Assembly (NCBI GenBank): GCA_014843695.1
Contig: CM026387.1
Span: 81,151,128-81,215,127, forward strand
From: Archivesica marissinica
Lineage: Eukaryota > Mollusca > Bivalvia > Venerida > Vesicomyidae
Direction of reading: 5' to 3'
DNA length: 64,000 nucleotides
Shown: one piece after another, positions 51,116 to 53,778 of the stretch
How the letters are laid out: each line of letters starts with the position of its first letter
Position numbering within the stretch: the first letter of the stretch is position 1
Notes under the pieces: model-generated
Seen by the model: only the letters and a program-made list of their open reading frames with translations
What the model was told of the DNA's origin: nothing
Databases searched by the model: none
Translations under genes and position numbers: made by a program

Positions 51116-52203
51116 TACAGTTGCAGTAAAATAAGCATTTTAATTTCGAATCCATTAATAAGAAATTGACAATGTTACTTCTCTCTTGAAATGTCTTCTT
51201 CCATTTCCATAGCAGATGCGCCACTGACTGCATCAGTGAATAACTTGGCTATCGATTTCCCCGCCATTTCATGTAGTGTAGGCATGTTCATATCTTCTGT
51301 ATACAAATCATCTATGTGTGCAGAGTGCCAGACACCACACTAGCAAAATAGATCAATATATGAAATGTTGTATGTGTCAACGGAAAACACTATACCATTC
51401 GGAAAACACTATACCATTCGGAAAACACTATACCATTCGGAAAGCACTATACCATTCCGAGATGTTTGTTAAATATTAAAAAGTCAATAAAGGTCATGAA
51501 ACATCATTTAATACCTTCTGGTTTTATATTTTAGAGCATAATTATATTCTACTATTTATAATCATGTTCACAAACAAGTATGGCTATTATTAAAAATAAG
51601 AGAAATTTTGCAATCGCAATATAAACTTATCGTACTGCCCACCCATAATGTATCTATTGCAAGATCAGCCTTCAGCTGTTTTTCCAATGAAGACATAAAT
51701 TATTCTTAGGAGTTAATGGGTGGTACATGAACGCTCCTTGAAACATTTCAGGTTACTACTGGAGAATCCAAAATACGTTTATCGTGTTTGTCAGACATTG
51801 ATGATTTATAAACAAACATGCACTAGATTCAGTTGTATATATTTCAATTATTTTGTACTATTATATTGTCCTAAATATGTTTCTCCTTCTCCACTATGTC
51901 GTTATATAAGACATATATTTAAAATGGTGATTTCAATAATTTTGGAAAGATGAATATGATTGTAACATCATATTGCATGAAATTATATTAGAAAGTACCT
52001 GAAATCCGGTAAATGCTGCTCCTCTAGGAAGTTGTACAATAAAAACAACATGTACTGGTGCCCGCAGTTCCTCTCTCATTTTTTCAAACTCATCCATGAC
52101 ACAGTACCGGGCGCAAGCTATCAGGTTGGCATTGACATCACCGGAGTCACATTGTATCACCATCAGACTGGGTTCTTTATTAGTGTTCTTCTGTATGTGC
52201 TGT
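1163..52203 (-). CDS. RNF213: RNF213-like giant E3 ubiquitin ligase, E3 and C-terminal half (30 exons, partial at both ends)
   Basis: Spliced minus-strand gene; exons are listed singly below. I recognised it by order and similarity to vertebrate RNF213: the pre-RING block with QCDSGDVNANLIACARYC and WHSAHIDDLY, a C3HC4 RING, post-RING CNTFFMDVVSQLCF, the RZ finger CPNGHPYVIGDCGRP..CGATIGG, then TMTGHILG and LRLLMHLAMYIGA. RNF213 proteins are cytosolic AAA+ ATPase/E3 ligases of about 5,000 residues. In vertebrates they act on lipid droplets and ubiquitylate bacterial lipid A, for which the RZ finger is needed. About 1,480 codons are here; the AAA+ half should lie right of 52203, and the C-terminus continues left of base 1. 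Every exon junction chains in phase with GT/AG sites. Introns are loaded with minisatellites and transposons, but the exons are open. Family assignment is firm; the lineage-specific role (probably antimicrobial) is inference. Confidence 0.92.
1485..1645 (-). mobile_element. Diverged fragment of the TTAA MITE family
   Basis: Shares, in reverse orientation, the blocks CCAGATCAGACGGCACAGAA, GCTATTCGGATAGTGGA and AGCAAACAACATAGATC with the intact element at 28394-28631. Both ends appear eroded. Confidence 0.75.
2727..2917 (-). CDS. RNF213: RNF213-like exon 28 (C-terminal domain)
   Basis: Encodes GADPLLCLLYETDSNTVGEN, then ASLQEIARVWRYRTPISLQH and KVLQLFLKE. Matches the vertebrate Y-G-D-P..I-W-S-C-R-K-R-I-T-V-E-Y-L-Q-H. 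Acceptor GTATTTAAG (AAG, weaker than average), donor GTATGT, phase 1 in and phase 0 out. Confidence 0.88.
3088..3510. repeat. 35-bp minisatellite, about 12 copies
   Basis: Unit AATACTTGTTTGAAATGGAT then TCATTTTAATTTTGT. It lies in the intron between exons 27 and 28. Confidence 0.95.
3939..4183 (-). mobile_element. tRNA-derived SINE, family A
   Basis: Read on the minus strand: a tRNA-like head with A box GATTAGCACAGTGGTTA and B box GGTTCGATCCT, a core with GGTGGGTTTTATCCGGGTAC, and a tail ending TAAAATAAATAAAGTTT. It is essentially full length. The core motif is shared with many metazoan SINEs. Confidence 0.85.
4541..5142. mobile_element. Nested palindromic TIR element (unclassified MITE-like)
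   Basis: A perfect inverted repeat of about 45 bp (roughly 4541-4585 against 4623-4667) surrounds a short spacer. The inner part of the arm, GGTATATCGCAGAATAACCC, recurs near 5064-5083, and ATTCTAACACGAC near 4670 is mirrored near 5126-5138. These look like two overlapping or nested TIR elements of one family. No coding capacity seen. Confidence 0.6.
5140..5815. repeat. 64-bp minisatellite, about 10 copies
   Basis: Unit contains TCTCTGTGTATGCTTGTTAC, then AAATGTGATAAAGTTAATGA. Spacing of 64 bp was measured between successive TGTATGCTTG motifs. Confidence 0.95.
6045..6410. repeat. 25-bp minisatellite, about 14 copies
   Basis: Unit ATATATAATGTAGCAATGGG plus CATGC. The 25-bp period gives a 25-residue protein repeat in every minus frame, so the open frames here are artefacts. 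It abuts exon 27. Confidence 0.93.
6470..6527 (-). CDS. RNF213: RNF213-like exon 27 (58 nt, C-terminal domain)
   Basis: Encodes NLDNILKNNNQILAQDQRL. Corresponds to H-L-D-K-T-L..N-N-L-I-S-Q-D-K-R in vertebrate RNF213. Acceptor ATATTTACAG, donor GTAAAT. Phase 0 in and phase 1 out supplies exactly the bridge needed between exons 26 and 28. A 25-bp minisatellite begins about 60 nt past its donor. Confidence 0.87.
6637..7160 (-). mobile_element. SINE family C with tandemly amplified tRNA-like head
   Basis: The body is at 6637-6815; its head (A box TGGTCGAGTGG, B box GGTTCGAGCCC) is followed by about four further copies of a 72-bp head unit to 7160. In the extra units the B box is disrupted at the unit junction (GGGTTCTCCG). 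Confidence 0.8.
7165..8890. other. Intronic sequence, nothing recognised
   Basis: Part of the intron between exons 26 and 27. I find no exon, repeat unit or element here. The open frame at 8341-8667 on the minus strand lacks similarity and splice-site support. Confidence 0.5.
8900..10748. repeat. 42-bp minisatellite, about 44 copies
   Basis: Unit ACACATATCGAGATGTACAG then GTAGAGAGAAGTACACCAGC plus AC. The period is a multiple of three without stops, so all minus frames are open for hundreds of codons with 14-residue repeats. Intronic. Confidence 0.97.
10889..10989 (-). CDS. RNF213: RNF213-like exon 26 (C-terminal domain)
   Basis: Encodes GVQVGAEVSNLSSKQGRSQW then ETKISTRYIQEVFQ. Aligns with the vertebrate F-D-T-E-L-S-T-K..W-E-K-E-I. 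Acceptor ATATGTAG, donor GTAGGT, phase 1 in and phase 0 out. It sits between two long arrays. Confidence 0.87.
10990..11440. other. Intronic sequence, nothing recognised
   Basis: Short AT-rich stretch between exon 26 and the 27-bp array. Confidence 0.5.
11450..14800. repeat. 27-bp minisatellite, about 124 copies
   Basis: Unit CCTTTACATGTTAATGTATA plus ATACAGT; longest array in the window. Variant blocks are visible: TTCATG-type units at the left end, TTAATG-type around 12.0-12.7 kb, TTACTG-type frequent after 12.78 kb. The 9-residue repeat VLYMLMYNT is only the array in translation. Confidence 0.97.
15364..15538 (-). CDS. RNF213: RNF213-like exon 25 (C-terminal domain)
   Basis: Encodes GVHRIIKPDIDVTHVEEFVW, then DVDDLHRALGRSVDDVLLLM and HTTIDSIMRNHQE. 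Matches I-I-K-P..H-I-x-x-D-L-E-x-L-x-x-x-L-G-x-S-x-D-x. Acceptor AACATTTCAG, donor GTTGGT, phase 0 in and phase 1 out. The next intron contains the 3.3-kb 27-bp array. Confidence 0.9.
15781..15888 (+). mobile_element. SINE family C body fragment
   Basis: GGCAGTTTCTTACACAGGTT through GTTAGGTAAACTGCCCG matches the body of the family C elements at 6.6 and 47.8 kb. The tRNA-like head is missing. Confidence 0.7.
15936..16089 (-). CDS. RNF213: RNF213-like exon 24 (C-terminal domain)
   Basis: Encodes KDNTMTGHILGRADARGHGP then YCASLRLLMHLAMYIGAGRN. Close to the vertebrate D-R-T-Q-T-G-H-V-L-G..L-I-R-L-L-T-H-L-A-L segment right after the RZ finger. Acceptor TTATGCAG, donor GTATAT, phase 2 in and phase 0 out. 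Confidence 0.92.
16090..17059. other. Intron between exons 23b and 24, nothing recognised
   Basis: I looked for a third RZ half-exon here (minus-strand TGTGG..GGAGG pattern) and found none. Confidence 0.5.
17060..17154 (-). CDS. RNF213: RNF213-like exon 23b: second half of RZ finger, version b
   Basis: Encodes CGRPYVVARCKCGAEIGGQG then HRLLPTNSQDTG. Homologous to 23a, with one codon fewer between the last two cysteines (C-x1-C instead of C-x2-C). Acceptor TCTATTTAG, donor GTTGGT, 95 nt, phase 0 in and phase 2 out, joining cleanly to exon 24. If read after 23a the frame shifts and meets a stop within eight codons. Confidence 0.85.
17675..17772 (-). CDS. RNF213: RNF213-like exon 23a: second half of RZ finger, version a
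   Basis: Encodes CGRPATVGNCRDCGATIGGE then GYRLRPGNIQDPG. Ligands C-x8-C-x2-C followed by the I-G-G motif, the standard RZ spacing. Acceptor TACCTTAG, donor GTCAGT, 98 nt, phase 0 in and phase 2 out. Without splicing it reads to a stop at 17653-17655. Phase-equivalent to exon 23b, so the two cannot be used together in frame. Confidence 0.88.
17908..19060. repeat. 13-bp minisatellite, about 85 copies
   Basis: Unit CTATGGTACAATG. Three units make 13 codons, giving spurious open frames. It fills much of the intron between exons 22 and 23a. Confidence 0.96.
19118..19505. repeat. 18-bp minisatellite
   Basis: Unit TTCATAACAATATCATGG, about 21 copies, open on both strands as six-residue repeats. 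It ends about 85 bp before exon 22. Confidence 0.95.
19590..19624 (-). CDS. RNF213: RNF213-like exon 22: first half of RZ zinc finger (35 nt)
   Basis: Encodes RCPNGHPYVIGD, the C-P-N-G-H-P-Y-x-I-G signature of the RZ-type finger. The Cys and His are predicted zinc/catalytic ligands. Very short exon with strong sites (ATTTCAG acceptor, GTAAGT donor), phase 1 in and phase 0 out. It is followed by one of two alternative second halves. Confidence 0.92.
19745..20280. repeat. 53-bp minisatellite, about 10 copies
   Basis: Unit ACTTTACTTTAGATAACGTA, then TATAAATAACAATTCCAG and ATGATGCAATTCCAA. The TATATA tract varies in length. Confidence 0.93.
20360..21295 (-). repeat. 55-bp minisatellite carrying exon 21's end and 5' splice site
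   Basis: About 17 units. On the gene strand each reads TTTTGTTCCTTCAG, then TATCCTGTATTCTACC, then GTAAGTAATTA. The rightmost unit contains the real exon 21 end and donor. Each unit therefore holds a plausible acceptor and donor around 16 nt. Confidence 0.93.
21276..21381 (-). CDS. RNF213: RNF213-like exon 21: entry to the RZ finger, 3' end amplified into a minisatellite
   Basis: Encodes NMFLPTMPQDDLEDVKEALL then AARNQTGGDNNPVFY. The FLPTMP motif precedes the RZ finger in all RNF213 proteins I know. Acceptor ATTTCAG, donor GTAAGT, phase 0 in and phase 1 out. Its last 13 nt plus the donor recur about 17 times in the 55-bp array immediately downstream (20360-21275). Confidence 0.9.
21463..24740 (-). 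pseudogene. Broken non-LTR retrotransposon (LINE), left copy
   Basis: Minus-strand fragments in order: endonuclease (GGVIVYYKECYK and later NGHHDDGRCTFHS, SLVDYIITG, DHCPIVFAL), reverse transcriptase (NPSNYRGITLVNVIGKIFSL, LKQGEPLSPLLFILFINDL, catalytic FADDMVLF) and a C-terminal zinc knuckle C-x2-C-x8-H-x4-C (VCKLCSQHAVESEYHVMLC). Several frameshifts and stops break it. The 3' end reads AATAAAGTTGAATTGAATTG, a simple-repeat tail. The 5' part seems truncated near exon 20. It lies in the gene's orientation in intron 20. Clade uncertain (jockey/I/L2-like). Confidence 0.88.
24879..25070 (-). CDS. RNF213: RNF213-like exon 20, left copy
   Basis: 64 codons: PLMRDMLINQLVPRHLVITE, then LRLQGIQCLLVHFQSVLSHV and LMTNPQTCV. 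Acceptor TTCTTTAG, donor GTATGT, phase 0 at both ends. The next intron received a LINE in the gene's own orientation. The right copy has I-to-V and R-to-C changes. Confidence 0.87.
25293..25582 (+). mobile_element. tRNA-derived SINE, family B
   Basis: Head GGATCTGTAGTCCAGTGC with B box GGTTCGATCCC, body with GACTCTGGAATGGGTCTCTG, tail GACGATAAATAAACGTCAG then a CA-rich end. Opposite strand to the gene. The corresponding copy is at 57063-57351. Confidence 0.85.
26166..26219 (-). CDS. RNF213: RNF213-like exon 19 (18 codons), left copy
   Basis: Encodes VMLTLNTFVENCDFVKNK. It is short but has a good acceptor (TTTATTTCAG), donor GTAATA, and phase 0 at both ends. It sits where vertebrate RNF213 has the 'V-S-K-F-I-G-E-C-K' helix. 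Confidence 0.8.
26288..26572 (+). mobile_element. tRNA-derived SINE, family B (diverged)
   Basis: Head AGACGGATCATTAGTCTAGT, B box GGTTCGATACC, body ACTCTGGAATGGGTCTTTG, tail AATAAACGTAC. The corresponding copy is at 58058-58341. Confidence 0.83.
26937..27047 (-). CDS. RNF213: RNF213-like exon 18, left copy
   Basis: 37 codons: ELHTAGVRVECLLLLAIHRE then ITSSYLYPQQQRKLTPE. Matches the vertebrate stretch Y-F-L-L-T-L-F-R-E-V..P-T-P-E. Acceptor ATATTTTAG, donor GTTAGT, phase 0 at both ends. One Leu is Gln in the right copy. Confidence 0.87.
27656..27772 (-). CDS. RNF213: RNF213-like exon 17, left copy
   Basis: 39 codons: IVEVSDRYIVCGEHYHNIRE then ALGENVECLQETVQ. The D-R-Y-x-V-x-G-x-x-Y motif is characteristic of RNF213. 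Acceptor CCTTTCAG, donor GTATTA, phase 0 at both ends. I see no difference from its right-hand copy. Confidence 0.9.
28390..28635. mobile_element. 238-bp piggyBac-like MITE with TTAA target duplication
   Basis: The element spans 28394-28631, flanked by TTAA at 28390-28393 and 28632-28635. Ends are CCCTTTGCCTGC and, inverted, CTCTTTGCACGC. TTAA duplication with CCCTTTG-type termini is typical of piggyBac-family MITEs. Internally it contains two adjacent imperfect hairpins built from GTCTGATC/GATCAGAC blocks. The duplicated block has the empty site (single TTAA at 60195-60198). Confidence 0.88.
29195..29870. repeat. Degenerate tandem repeat of roughly 190 bp, left copy
   Basis: Three to four diverged units each carry a TTTAATTTGAT..AATTCC block, then TATTATAAAG..GTTCC and GTTTTCC. 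The corresponding copy is at about 60705-61370. Confidence 0.5.
30470..30705 (-). mobile_element. SINE family A tail fragments (two, head-to-tail)
   Basis: Two partial copies of the 3' half (CAAGTTTTAACAACTTATAT..GGAGTACCCGGAGAAA) lie one after the other. The corresponding copy is at about 61975-62208. Confidence 0.75.
30919..31036 (-). CDS. RNF213: RNF213-like exon 16 (post-RING shell), left copy
   Basis: Encodes VYLVKYLCRYYGIDIYQAIC then RNPAPYMRWICIRDMNRNQ. It aligns with the vertebrate block R-V-Y-L-V-R-K-L.. before D-R-Y-L-V-Y-G. Acceptor ATCATTTTAG, donor GTAAGT, phase 2 in and phase 0 out. The right copy differs by I-to-L. Confidence 0.9.
31118..31410 (+). mobile_element. tRNA-derived SINE, family B
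   Basis: Best-preserved copy: CAGACGG pairs with CCGTCTG as a seven-base acceptor-stem remnant around the tRNA-like head. The body and CA-rich end are intact. The corresponding copy is at 62624-62916. Confidence 0.86.
31435..31562 (-). mobile_element. SINE family A, internally deleted
   Basis: Tail (GCGAAACAAGCTGTAACAAC) joins directly to the head (GTGCTAACCACTGTGCTAAT) with the core missing. The corresponding copy is at about 62940-63067. Confidence 0.75.
31734..32002 (-). CDS. RNF213: RNF213-like exon 15 (post-RING shell), left copy
   Basis: 269 nt encoding DMFTQEATRANVVETQYTSQ, then LYALANARMGLATVAKYIAK and ILCEETNVKWTR. Acceptor TTGTGAACAG, donor GTATGG, phase 0 in and phase 2 out. The copy at 63240-63517 has three extra residues (DTR) plus N-to-S and E-to-A changes. 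Confidence 0.87.
32003..33100. other. Intronic sequence with a short CATA microsatellite
   Basis: Intron between exons 14 and 15. A (TACA)n tract is near 32233-32262; otherwise nothing recognised. The right-hand copy loses about 36 bp here and a few CATA units. Confidence 0.5.
33130..33655. repeat. 57-bp minisatellite, 9 copies
   Basis: Unit GACATTGATTGTGAAGCTAC, then GGACGTAGGTATTGTGAACG and ATACATCACCTATAGAT. It is a multiple of three and open on both strands (plus DIDCEATDVGIVNDTSPID, minus SMSSIGDVSFTIPTSVASQ). No start context, splice support or similarity, so treated as an intronic array. Confidence 0.92.
33660..34330. other. Intronic sequence with an unrecognised 94-codon plus-strand frame
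   Basis: A frame at 33993-34277 (+) begins MAAIFVNTLELVSASNHIAR. I do not recognise it. It lies antisense within the gene's intron, with no sign of splicing or a promoter. Confidence 0.3.
34330..36230. repeat. 50-bp minisatellite, about 38 units, with higher-order structure
   Basis: Unit CTCAAGTGTTAGCTTGACAT, then TGCAGACAGGGACAAGGGTT and GTACTATAAT. Left part homogeneous. Right of about 34.85 kb, variants GTAGGAACAAGGGTTGGACT and AGTGTTATCAAATGTTAGC recur in blocks of several units. Confidence 0.95.
36240..36440. repeat. Short tandem repeat of about 45-60 bp
   Basis: Four to five diverged units with TTGAACTATATATGGAGAAG and GTCTTACATACGGATGGAG. Confidence 0.7.
36875..37200. repeat. 29-bp minisatellite, about 11 copies
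   Basis: Unit AGGTTTACTCTGTCAGTGCA plus GACAATTAG. Ends about 220 bp from exon 14. Confidence 0.95.
37420..37546 (-). CDS. RNF213: RNF213-like exon 14 (post-RING shell)
   Basis: Encodes SEQNVMDNLQRYLSEAQEFI then YVELSLLVIQCLE. This corresponds to the V-K-D-Y-I-x-x-Y-L..ELYxLFINCLE helices of RNF213. Acceptor AATTTACAG, donor GTAATC, phase 2 in and phase 0 out. The downstream intron holds four tandem arrays. Confidence 0.87.
38196..38444 (-). CDS. RNF213: RNF213-like exon 13 (post-RING shell)
   Basis: Encodes DAIDKLKDYQKRCNTFFMDV, then VSQLCFAENRAPSQEVVEKL and RSFLLQLLMRTR. It aligns with the RNF213 segment C-N-S-F-F-x-D-L-V-S-x-x-C-F just after the RING. Acceptor TTTTTACCAG, donor GTGACT, phase 2 at both ends. 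Confidence 0.9.
39160..39405 (+). mobile_element. tRNA-derived SINE, family A (full length)
   Basis: Head GATTAGCGCAGTGGTTAGCG with B box GGTTCGATCCT, core GGTGGGTTTCCTCCGGGTAC, tail GTAAAATAAATAAAGTTT. Confidence 0.87.
39729..39911 (-). CDS. RNF213: RNF213-like exon 12: C3HC4 RING finger
   Basis: Encodes GAEVKCNGCESVLEGPPITL, then PCKHVLCDQCYDGMQALKEN and MCVKCRKQIPSDWTPERQ. Ligand spacing is C-x2-C-x12-C-x-H-x2-C-x2-C-x11-C-x2-C, a complete RING-HC with all eight zinc ligands. It should bind an E2~ubiquitin, although in RNF213 the RING is reported not to be the main catalytic centre. Acceptor TTGTATAG, donor GTAAAG, phase 2 at both ends. Confidence 0.93.
40460..40600. repeat. Short GC-richer tandem repeat
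   Basis: Alternating CCCGTAACAGTGACAGCAG and CCTGTAACCGTGACAGATG units beside exon 11. Confidence 0.75.
40654..40754 (-). CDS. RNF213: RNF213-like exon 11 (just before RING)
   Basis: Encodes ILGEETDLKELKSLIGVEKF then LRSCNKQAMKEYMG. Acceptor AATGTTGTAG, donor GTGAGA, phase 0 in and phase 2 out. Only phase 0 is free of stops. It leads straight into the RING exon. Confidence 0.82.
40755..41450. other. Intronic sequence, nothing recognised
   Basis: Right part of the intron between exons 10 and 11. No exon is required here because the phases of exons 9, 10 and 11 already chain. Confidence 0.5.
41451..41640 (+). mobile_element. SINE-like element, family D
   Basis: TTAGCTCGATTGCGAAACAA..CTCGAGACCTCATTCCTGAT..TTGCCTAAGGGCACAAT. 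Shares the ATTGCGAA-CAAGTT-TAACAACTTATATTAAT tail with family A. An inverted relative is at 44336-44510. Confidence 0.65.
42415..43165 (-). repeat. 30-bp minisatellite carrying exon 10's end and 5' splice site
   Basis: About 25 units. On the gene strand: CACTGTGGATTGTATGTACTAACAG plus CTTGT. The rightmost unit overlaps the real exon 10 end (CACTGTGGATG|GTAAGTACTAAC). Most other units carry GTATGT at the donor position, and each contains TACTAAC, matching the branch-point consensus. Confidence 0.93.
43147..43252 (-). CDS. RNF213: RNF213-like exon 10 (pre-RING region), 3' end amplified into a minisatellite
   Basis: Encodes GLWSRVLVVKLFLEHVCASE then REDKITIKHCMPLWM, 35 codons plus the base completing a Lys codon. 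Acceptor CCGTTTTTTCAG, donor GTAAGT. Phase 2 in and phase 0 out bridge exons 9 and 11, which cannot join directly because both other phases of exon 11 contain stops. The last bases and donor (CACTGTGGATG|GTAAGTAC) are the first unit of the 30-bp array that fills 42.4-43.1 kb. Confidence 0.78.
43576..43769 (-). CDS. RNF213: RNF213-like exon 9 (pre-RING region)
   Basis: Encodes TFAALCLLLENIAPKGTDLN, then WLNRVHRYRPVVEKVISLHG and ending SVRRAK. Acceptor TTTGTTGTAG, donor GTTAGT, phase 0 in and phase 2 out. Reading on past the donor hits a stop within two codons, supporting the splice. Confidence 0.8.
44040..44230. repeat. 24-bp minisatellite, 8 copies
   Basis: Unit GTGATGAGCGTAATTAAGTA plus ACAA, almost perfect, which suggests recent expansion. 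Confidence 0.95.
44336..44510 (-). mobile_element. SINE-like element, family D (inverted relative)
   Basis: Reverse complement of the 41451-41640 element: GTGCCCTTAGGCAAGGCATT..ATCAGGAATGAGGTCTCGAG..TTTCGCAATCGAGCTAA. Confidence 0.65.
44688..44869. mobile_element. Tc1/mariner-like MITE
   Basis: Inverted termini CAGTCAAACCTG (44690-) and CAGGTTTGACTG (-44867), each flanked by TA. The interior has TTAAGCAGCCA repeats and no coding capacity. CAGTCAAACC-type ends with TA duplications are common in animal mariner MITEs. Confidence 0.75.
45251..45475 (-). CDS. RNF213: RNF213-like exon 8 (pre-RING region)
   Basis: Exactly 75 codons: LVCQSVYYVANEISTEARGN, then SLINVHLAYRTLAPRLTYFR and ending HFMFKEQEF. 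Acceptor GCTGTTTTAG, donor GTAAGT, phase 0 at both ends. The large upstream intron contains a LINE 3' fragment on the opposite strand. Confidence 0.82.
46165..46978 (+). pseudogene. LINE 3' end fragment (opposite strand to gene)
   Basis: Reads TFEDMIELFNLNEKDFLTYH, then WKRIYSVLYFATIDTKLRSF, LKHILPTNTHLLKCKIVS, a frameshift, and FKSYLNIIINLEREIALRTD. The 'FQYKxLxxILPTNxxLLKCKI' block is the usual segment after reverse transcriptase in L1/Tx1-type LINEs. The RT itself is absent. Confidence 0.7.
47581..47756 (-). CDS. RNF213: RNF213-like exon 7 (pre-RING region)
   Basis: Encodes EEEENISLAESAVRVLSEHA, then LSCVHQEQTVTEAAQEYIYD and ending GSEQEHQ. Acceptor TATTTTATAG, donor GTCAGC, phase 1 in and phase 0 out. 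The upstream intron holds a SINE whose tRNA-like head is tandemly amplified (47841-48372). Confidence 0.82.
47841..48372 (-). mobile_element. SINE family C with tandem array of tRNA-like heads
   Basis: The body at 47841-48015 is followed by five 71-bp head units. Each, on the minus strand, has A box TGGTCGAGTGG and an intact B box GGTTCGAGTCC. Independent of, but parallel to, the 6.6-7.2 kb locus. Confidence 0.82.
48697..48874 (-). CDS. RNF213: RNF213-like exon 6 (pre-RING region)
   Basis: Encodes FTDLQSPTRQSDLKEVVVLT, then MFSSRMPFSWLLISKI and LDHPSAGSHDHG. Acceptor TTTTGTTTCAG, donor GTATAA. Phase 0 in, phase 1 out, matching exon 7. The F-S-W-L-x-x-x-I motif ahead of the RING is typical of the family. 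Confidence 0.82.
49440..49684 (+). mobile_element. tRNA-derived SINE, family A (diverged)
   Basis: Head TTGATTAGCATAGTGGTTAG, degraded B box, core GGTGGGTTTTCTCCCG, tail CGCAATCATTGTAAAATACAT. Confidence 0.78.
49696..49864 (-). CDS. RNF213: RNF213-like exon 5 (pre-RING region)
   Basis: Encodes RSCIQTLETKVSPILAGIIA, then YLDTNNNLNILQ and WKQTVWLSFLNTADAINLQ. Acceptor GGTTTCTTTCAG (strong pyrimidine tract), donor GTGGGT, phase 2 in and phase 0 out. The pattern 'V-P-x-L-A..D-x-N-x-N-L' followed by a WxxxW helix is a recurrent RNF213 feature. Confidence 0.82.
50208..50358 (-). CDS. RNF213: RNF213-like exon 4 (pre-RING region)
   Basis: Encodes GQASFLHGVCCLIARLLKEK, then MTQHWLINEAACKEN and NKAGTFR. 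Acceptor TATTTCTAG; donor GTCTGT chosen over an upstream GTACAT because only GTCTGT gives phase 2, which keeps exon 5 open. The frame runs on past the donor without similarity. Confidence 0.78.
50600..50919 (-). CDS. RNF213: RNF213-like exon 3 (pre-RING region)
   Basis: 320 nt exon encoding NASGEQMDWSVEDTKPF (first residue shared with exon 2), then VKGLILACVQAALSMVKDKQ and ending LLKLLHQEHDEGG. The LxxCVQAA-SMxKD helix is typical of this region in RNF213. Acceptor TTATGCAG, donor GTATAA, phase 2 in and phase 1 out. Largest exon in the window. Confidence 0.85.
51083..51112. repeat. (AT)n microsatellite
   Basis: About 15 AT units in the intron after exon 2. Confidence 0.9.
51179..51339 (-). 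CDS. RNF213: RNF213-like exon 2 (pre-RING region)
   Basis: Starts CGVWHSAHIDDLYTED, directly continuing exon 1 (GFQ|CGVW). It matches the RNF213 motif G-F-x-G-G-x-W-x-S-x-H-I-D-D-L. Acceptor TTTGCTAG, donor GTAACA, phase 0 in and phase 2 out. The following intron contains an (AT)n tract at about 51083-51112. Confidence 0.88.
51381..51457. repeat. 19-bp tandem repeat, 4 copies
   Basis: Unit CGGAAAACACTATACCATT, upstream of exon 2's acceptor. Confidence 0.9.
51999..52203 (-). CDS. RNF213: RNF213-like exon 1 of window (pre-RING region)
   Basis: Encodes QHIQKNTNKEPSLM then VIQCDSGDVNANLIACARYC and VHVVFIVQLPRGAAFTGFQ, 68 codons. This matches the conserved RNF213 stretch between the AAA+ core and the E3 module. 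The acceptor is at 52204-52206 (AAATTCAG) and the donor is GTACTT. The exon ends in phase 0. It is the most upstream exon visible; the preceding exon is not between here and the assembly gap at 52779. Confidence 0.88.
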
Positions 52204-52260
52204 CTGAATTTATACAGTCAAAATACATTAAAGGCAATCCTCCGATATATATTAACAACA

Positions 52261-52549
52261 CAGGCGGGTCTGTGGTCCAGTGATTAACATGTTGGATTGG
52301 TAATCCAGGGATGGCAGGTACGATCCCCTGTCTGACAGTAATTAACGGTATTTCAGATGGGACATTAAATGGAGGTCTCGTGTCGGTGCTTTACACCGTG
52401 TACGTAAAGGAACAAAAGGAGACTCTGGAATGGGTCTATGTTTGTATCATTGCACTATCCTCCAACACTCTAAAATGACTAATCTATTCAGGAGGCGTCG
52501 CTCATATGGGCAACAGATAGCTACGATGAATAAACGTAAAACACACACA
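52261..52549 (+). mobile_element. tRNA-derived SINE, family B
   Basis: Head GGCGGGTCTGTGGTCCAGTG, degraded B box GGTACGATCCC, body GACTCTGGAATGGGTCTATG, tail AATAAACGTAAAACACACAC. Confidence 0.83.
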
Positions 52550-52700
52550 TATCCTAACAAAGCTGGAAAATCTGGTGGTGATCAAAAATTACATTATTAA
52601 AAGTGAACCATTGACAGATAACATGTTTTAAGCTTGCTTCCATTCTTCTACAACAATCTTTACTAAGAATGATTCAACCAGAATATAAAGTATTTACCCT

Positions 52701-52778
52701 ATATGGATACTAGGGATTCAACGAATGTTCGAATATGCATTCGATAGTTCGAATATTAAACGTGTATTCGAATATAAC
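52701..52778. other. TTCGAA-rich sequence at contig end
   Basis: GGGATTCAACGAATGTTCGA..ATTCGATAGTTCGAATATTA..TATTCGAATATA runs into the N block. It resembles the end of a repetitive element, plausibly why the assembly broke here. Confidence 0.5.
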
Positions 52779-53778
52779 NNNNNNNNNNNNNNNNNNNNNN
52801 NNNNNNNNNNNNNNNNNNNNNNNNNNNNNNNNNNNNNNNNNNNNNNNNNNNNNNNNNNNNNNNNNNNNNNNNNNNNNNNNNNNNNNNNNNNNNNNNNNNN
52901 NNNNNNNNNNNNNNNNNNNNNNNNNNNNNNNNNNNNNNNNNNNNNNNNNNNNNNNNNNNNNNNNNNNNNNNNNNNNNNNNNNNNNNNNNNNNNNNNNNNN
53001 NNNNNNNNNNNNNNNNNNNNNNNNNNNNNNNNNNNNNNNNNNNNNNNNNNNNNNNNNNNNNNNNNNNNNNNNNNNNNNNNNNNNNNNNNNNNNNNNNNNN
53101 NNNNNNNNNNNNNNNNNNNNNNNNNNNNNNNNNNNNNNNNNNNNNNNNNNNNNNNNNNNNNNNNNNNNNNNNNNNNNNNNNNNNNNNNNNNNNNNNNNNN
53201 NNNNNNNNNNNNNNNNNNNNNNNNNNNNNNNNNNNNNNNNNNNNNNNNNNNNNNNNNNNNNNNNNNNNNNNNNNNNNNNNNNNNNNNNNNNNNNNNNNNN
53301 NNNNNNNNNNNNNNNNNNNNNNNNNNNNNNNNNNNNNNNNNNNNNNNNNNNNNNNNNNNNNNNNNNNNNNNNNNNNNNNNNNNNNNNNNNNNNNNNNNNN
53401 NNNNNNNNNNNNNNNNNNNNNNNNNNNNNNNNNNNNNNNNNNNNNNNNNNNNNNNNNNNNNNNNNNNNNNNNNNNNNNNNNNNNNNNNNNNNNNNNNNNN
53501 NNNNNNNNNNNNNNNNNNNNNNNNNNNNNNNNNNNNNNNNNNNNNNNNNNNNNNNNNNNNNNNNNNNNNNNNNNNNNNNNNNNNNNNNNNNNNNNNNNNN
53601 NNNNNNNNNNNNNNNNNNNNNNNNNNNNNNNNNNNNNNNNNNNNNNNNNNNNNNNNNNNNNNNNNNNNNNNNNNNNNNNNNNNNNNNNNNNNNNNNNNNN
53701 NNNNNNNNNNNNNNNNNNNNNNNNNNNNNNNNNNNNNNNNNNNNNNNNNNNNNNNNNNNNNNNNNNNNNNNNNNNNNN
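52779..53778. other. Assembly gap of exactly 1000 N
   Basis: Round-number run of N, so a scaffolding placeholder rather than a measured distance. Open frames crossing it are meaningless. Confidence 0.99.
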
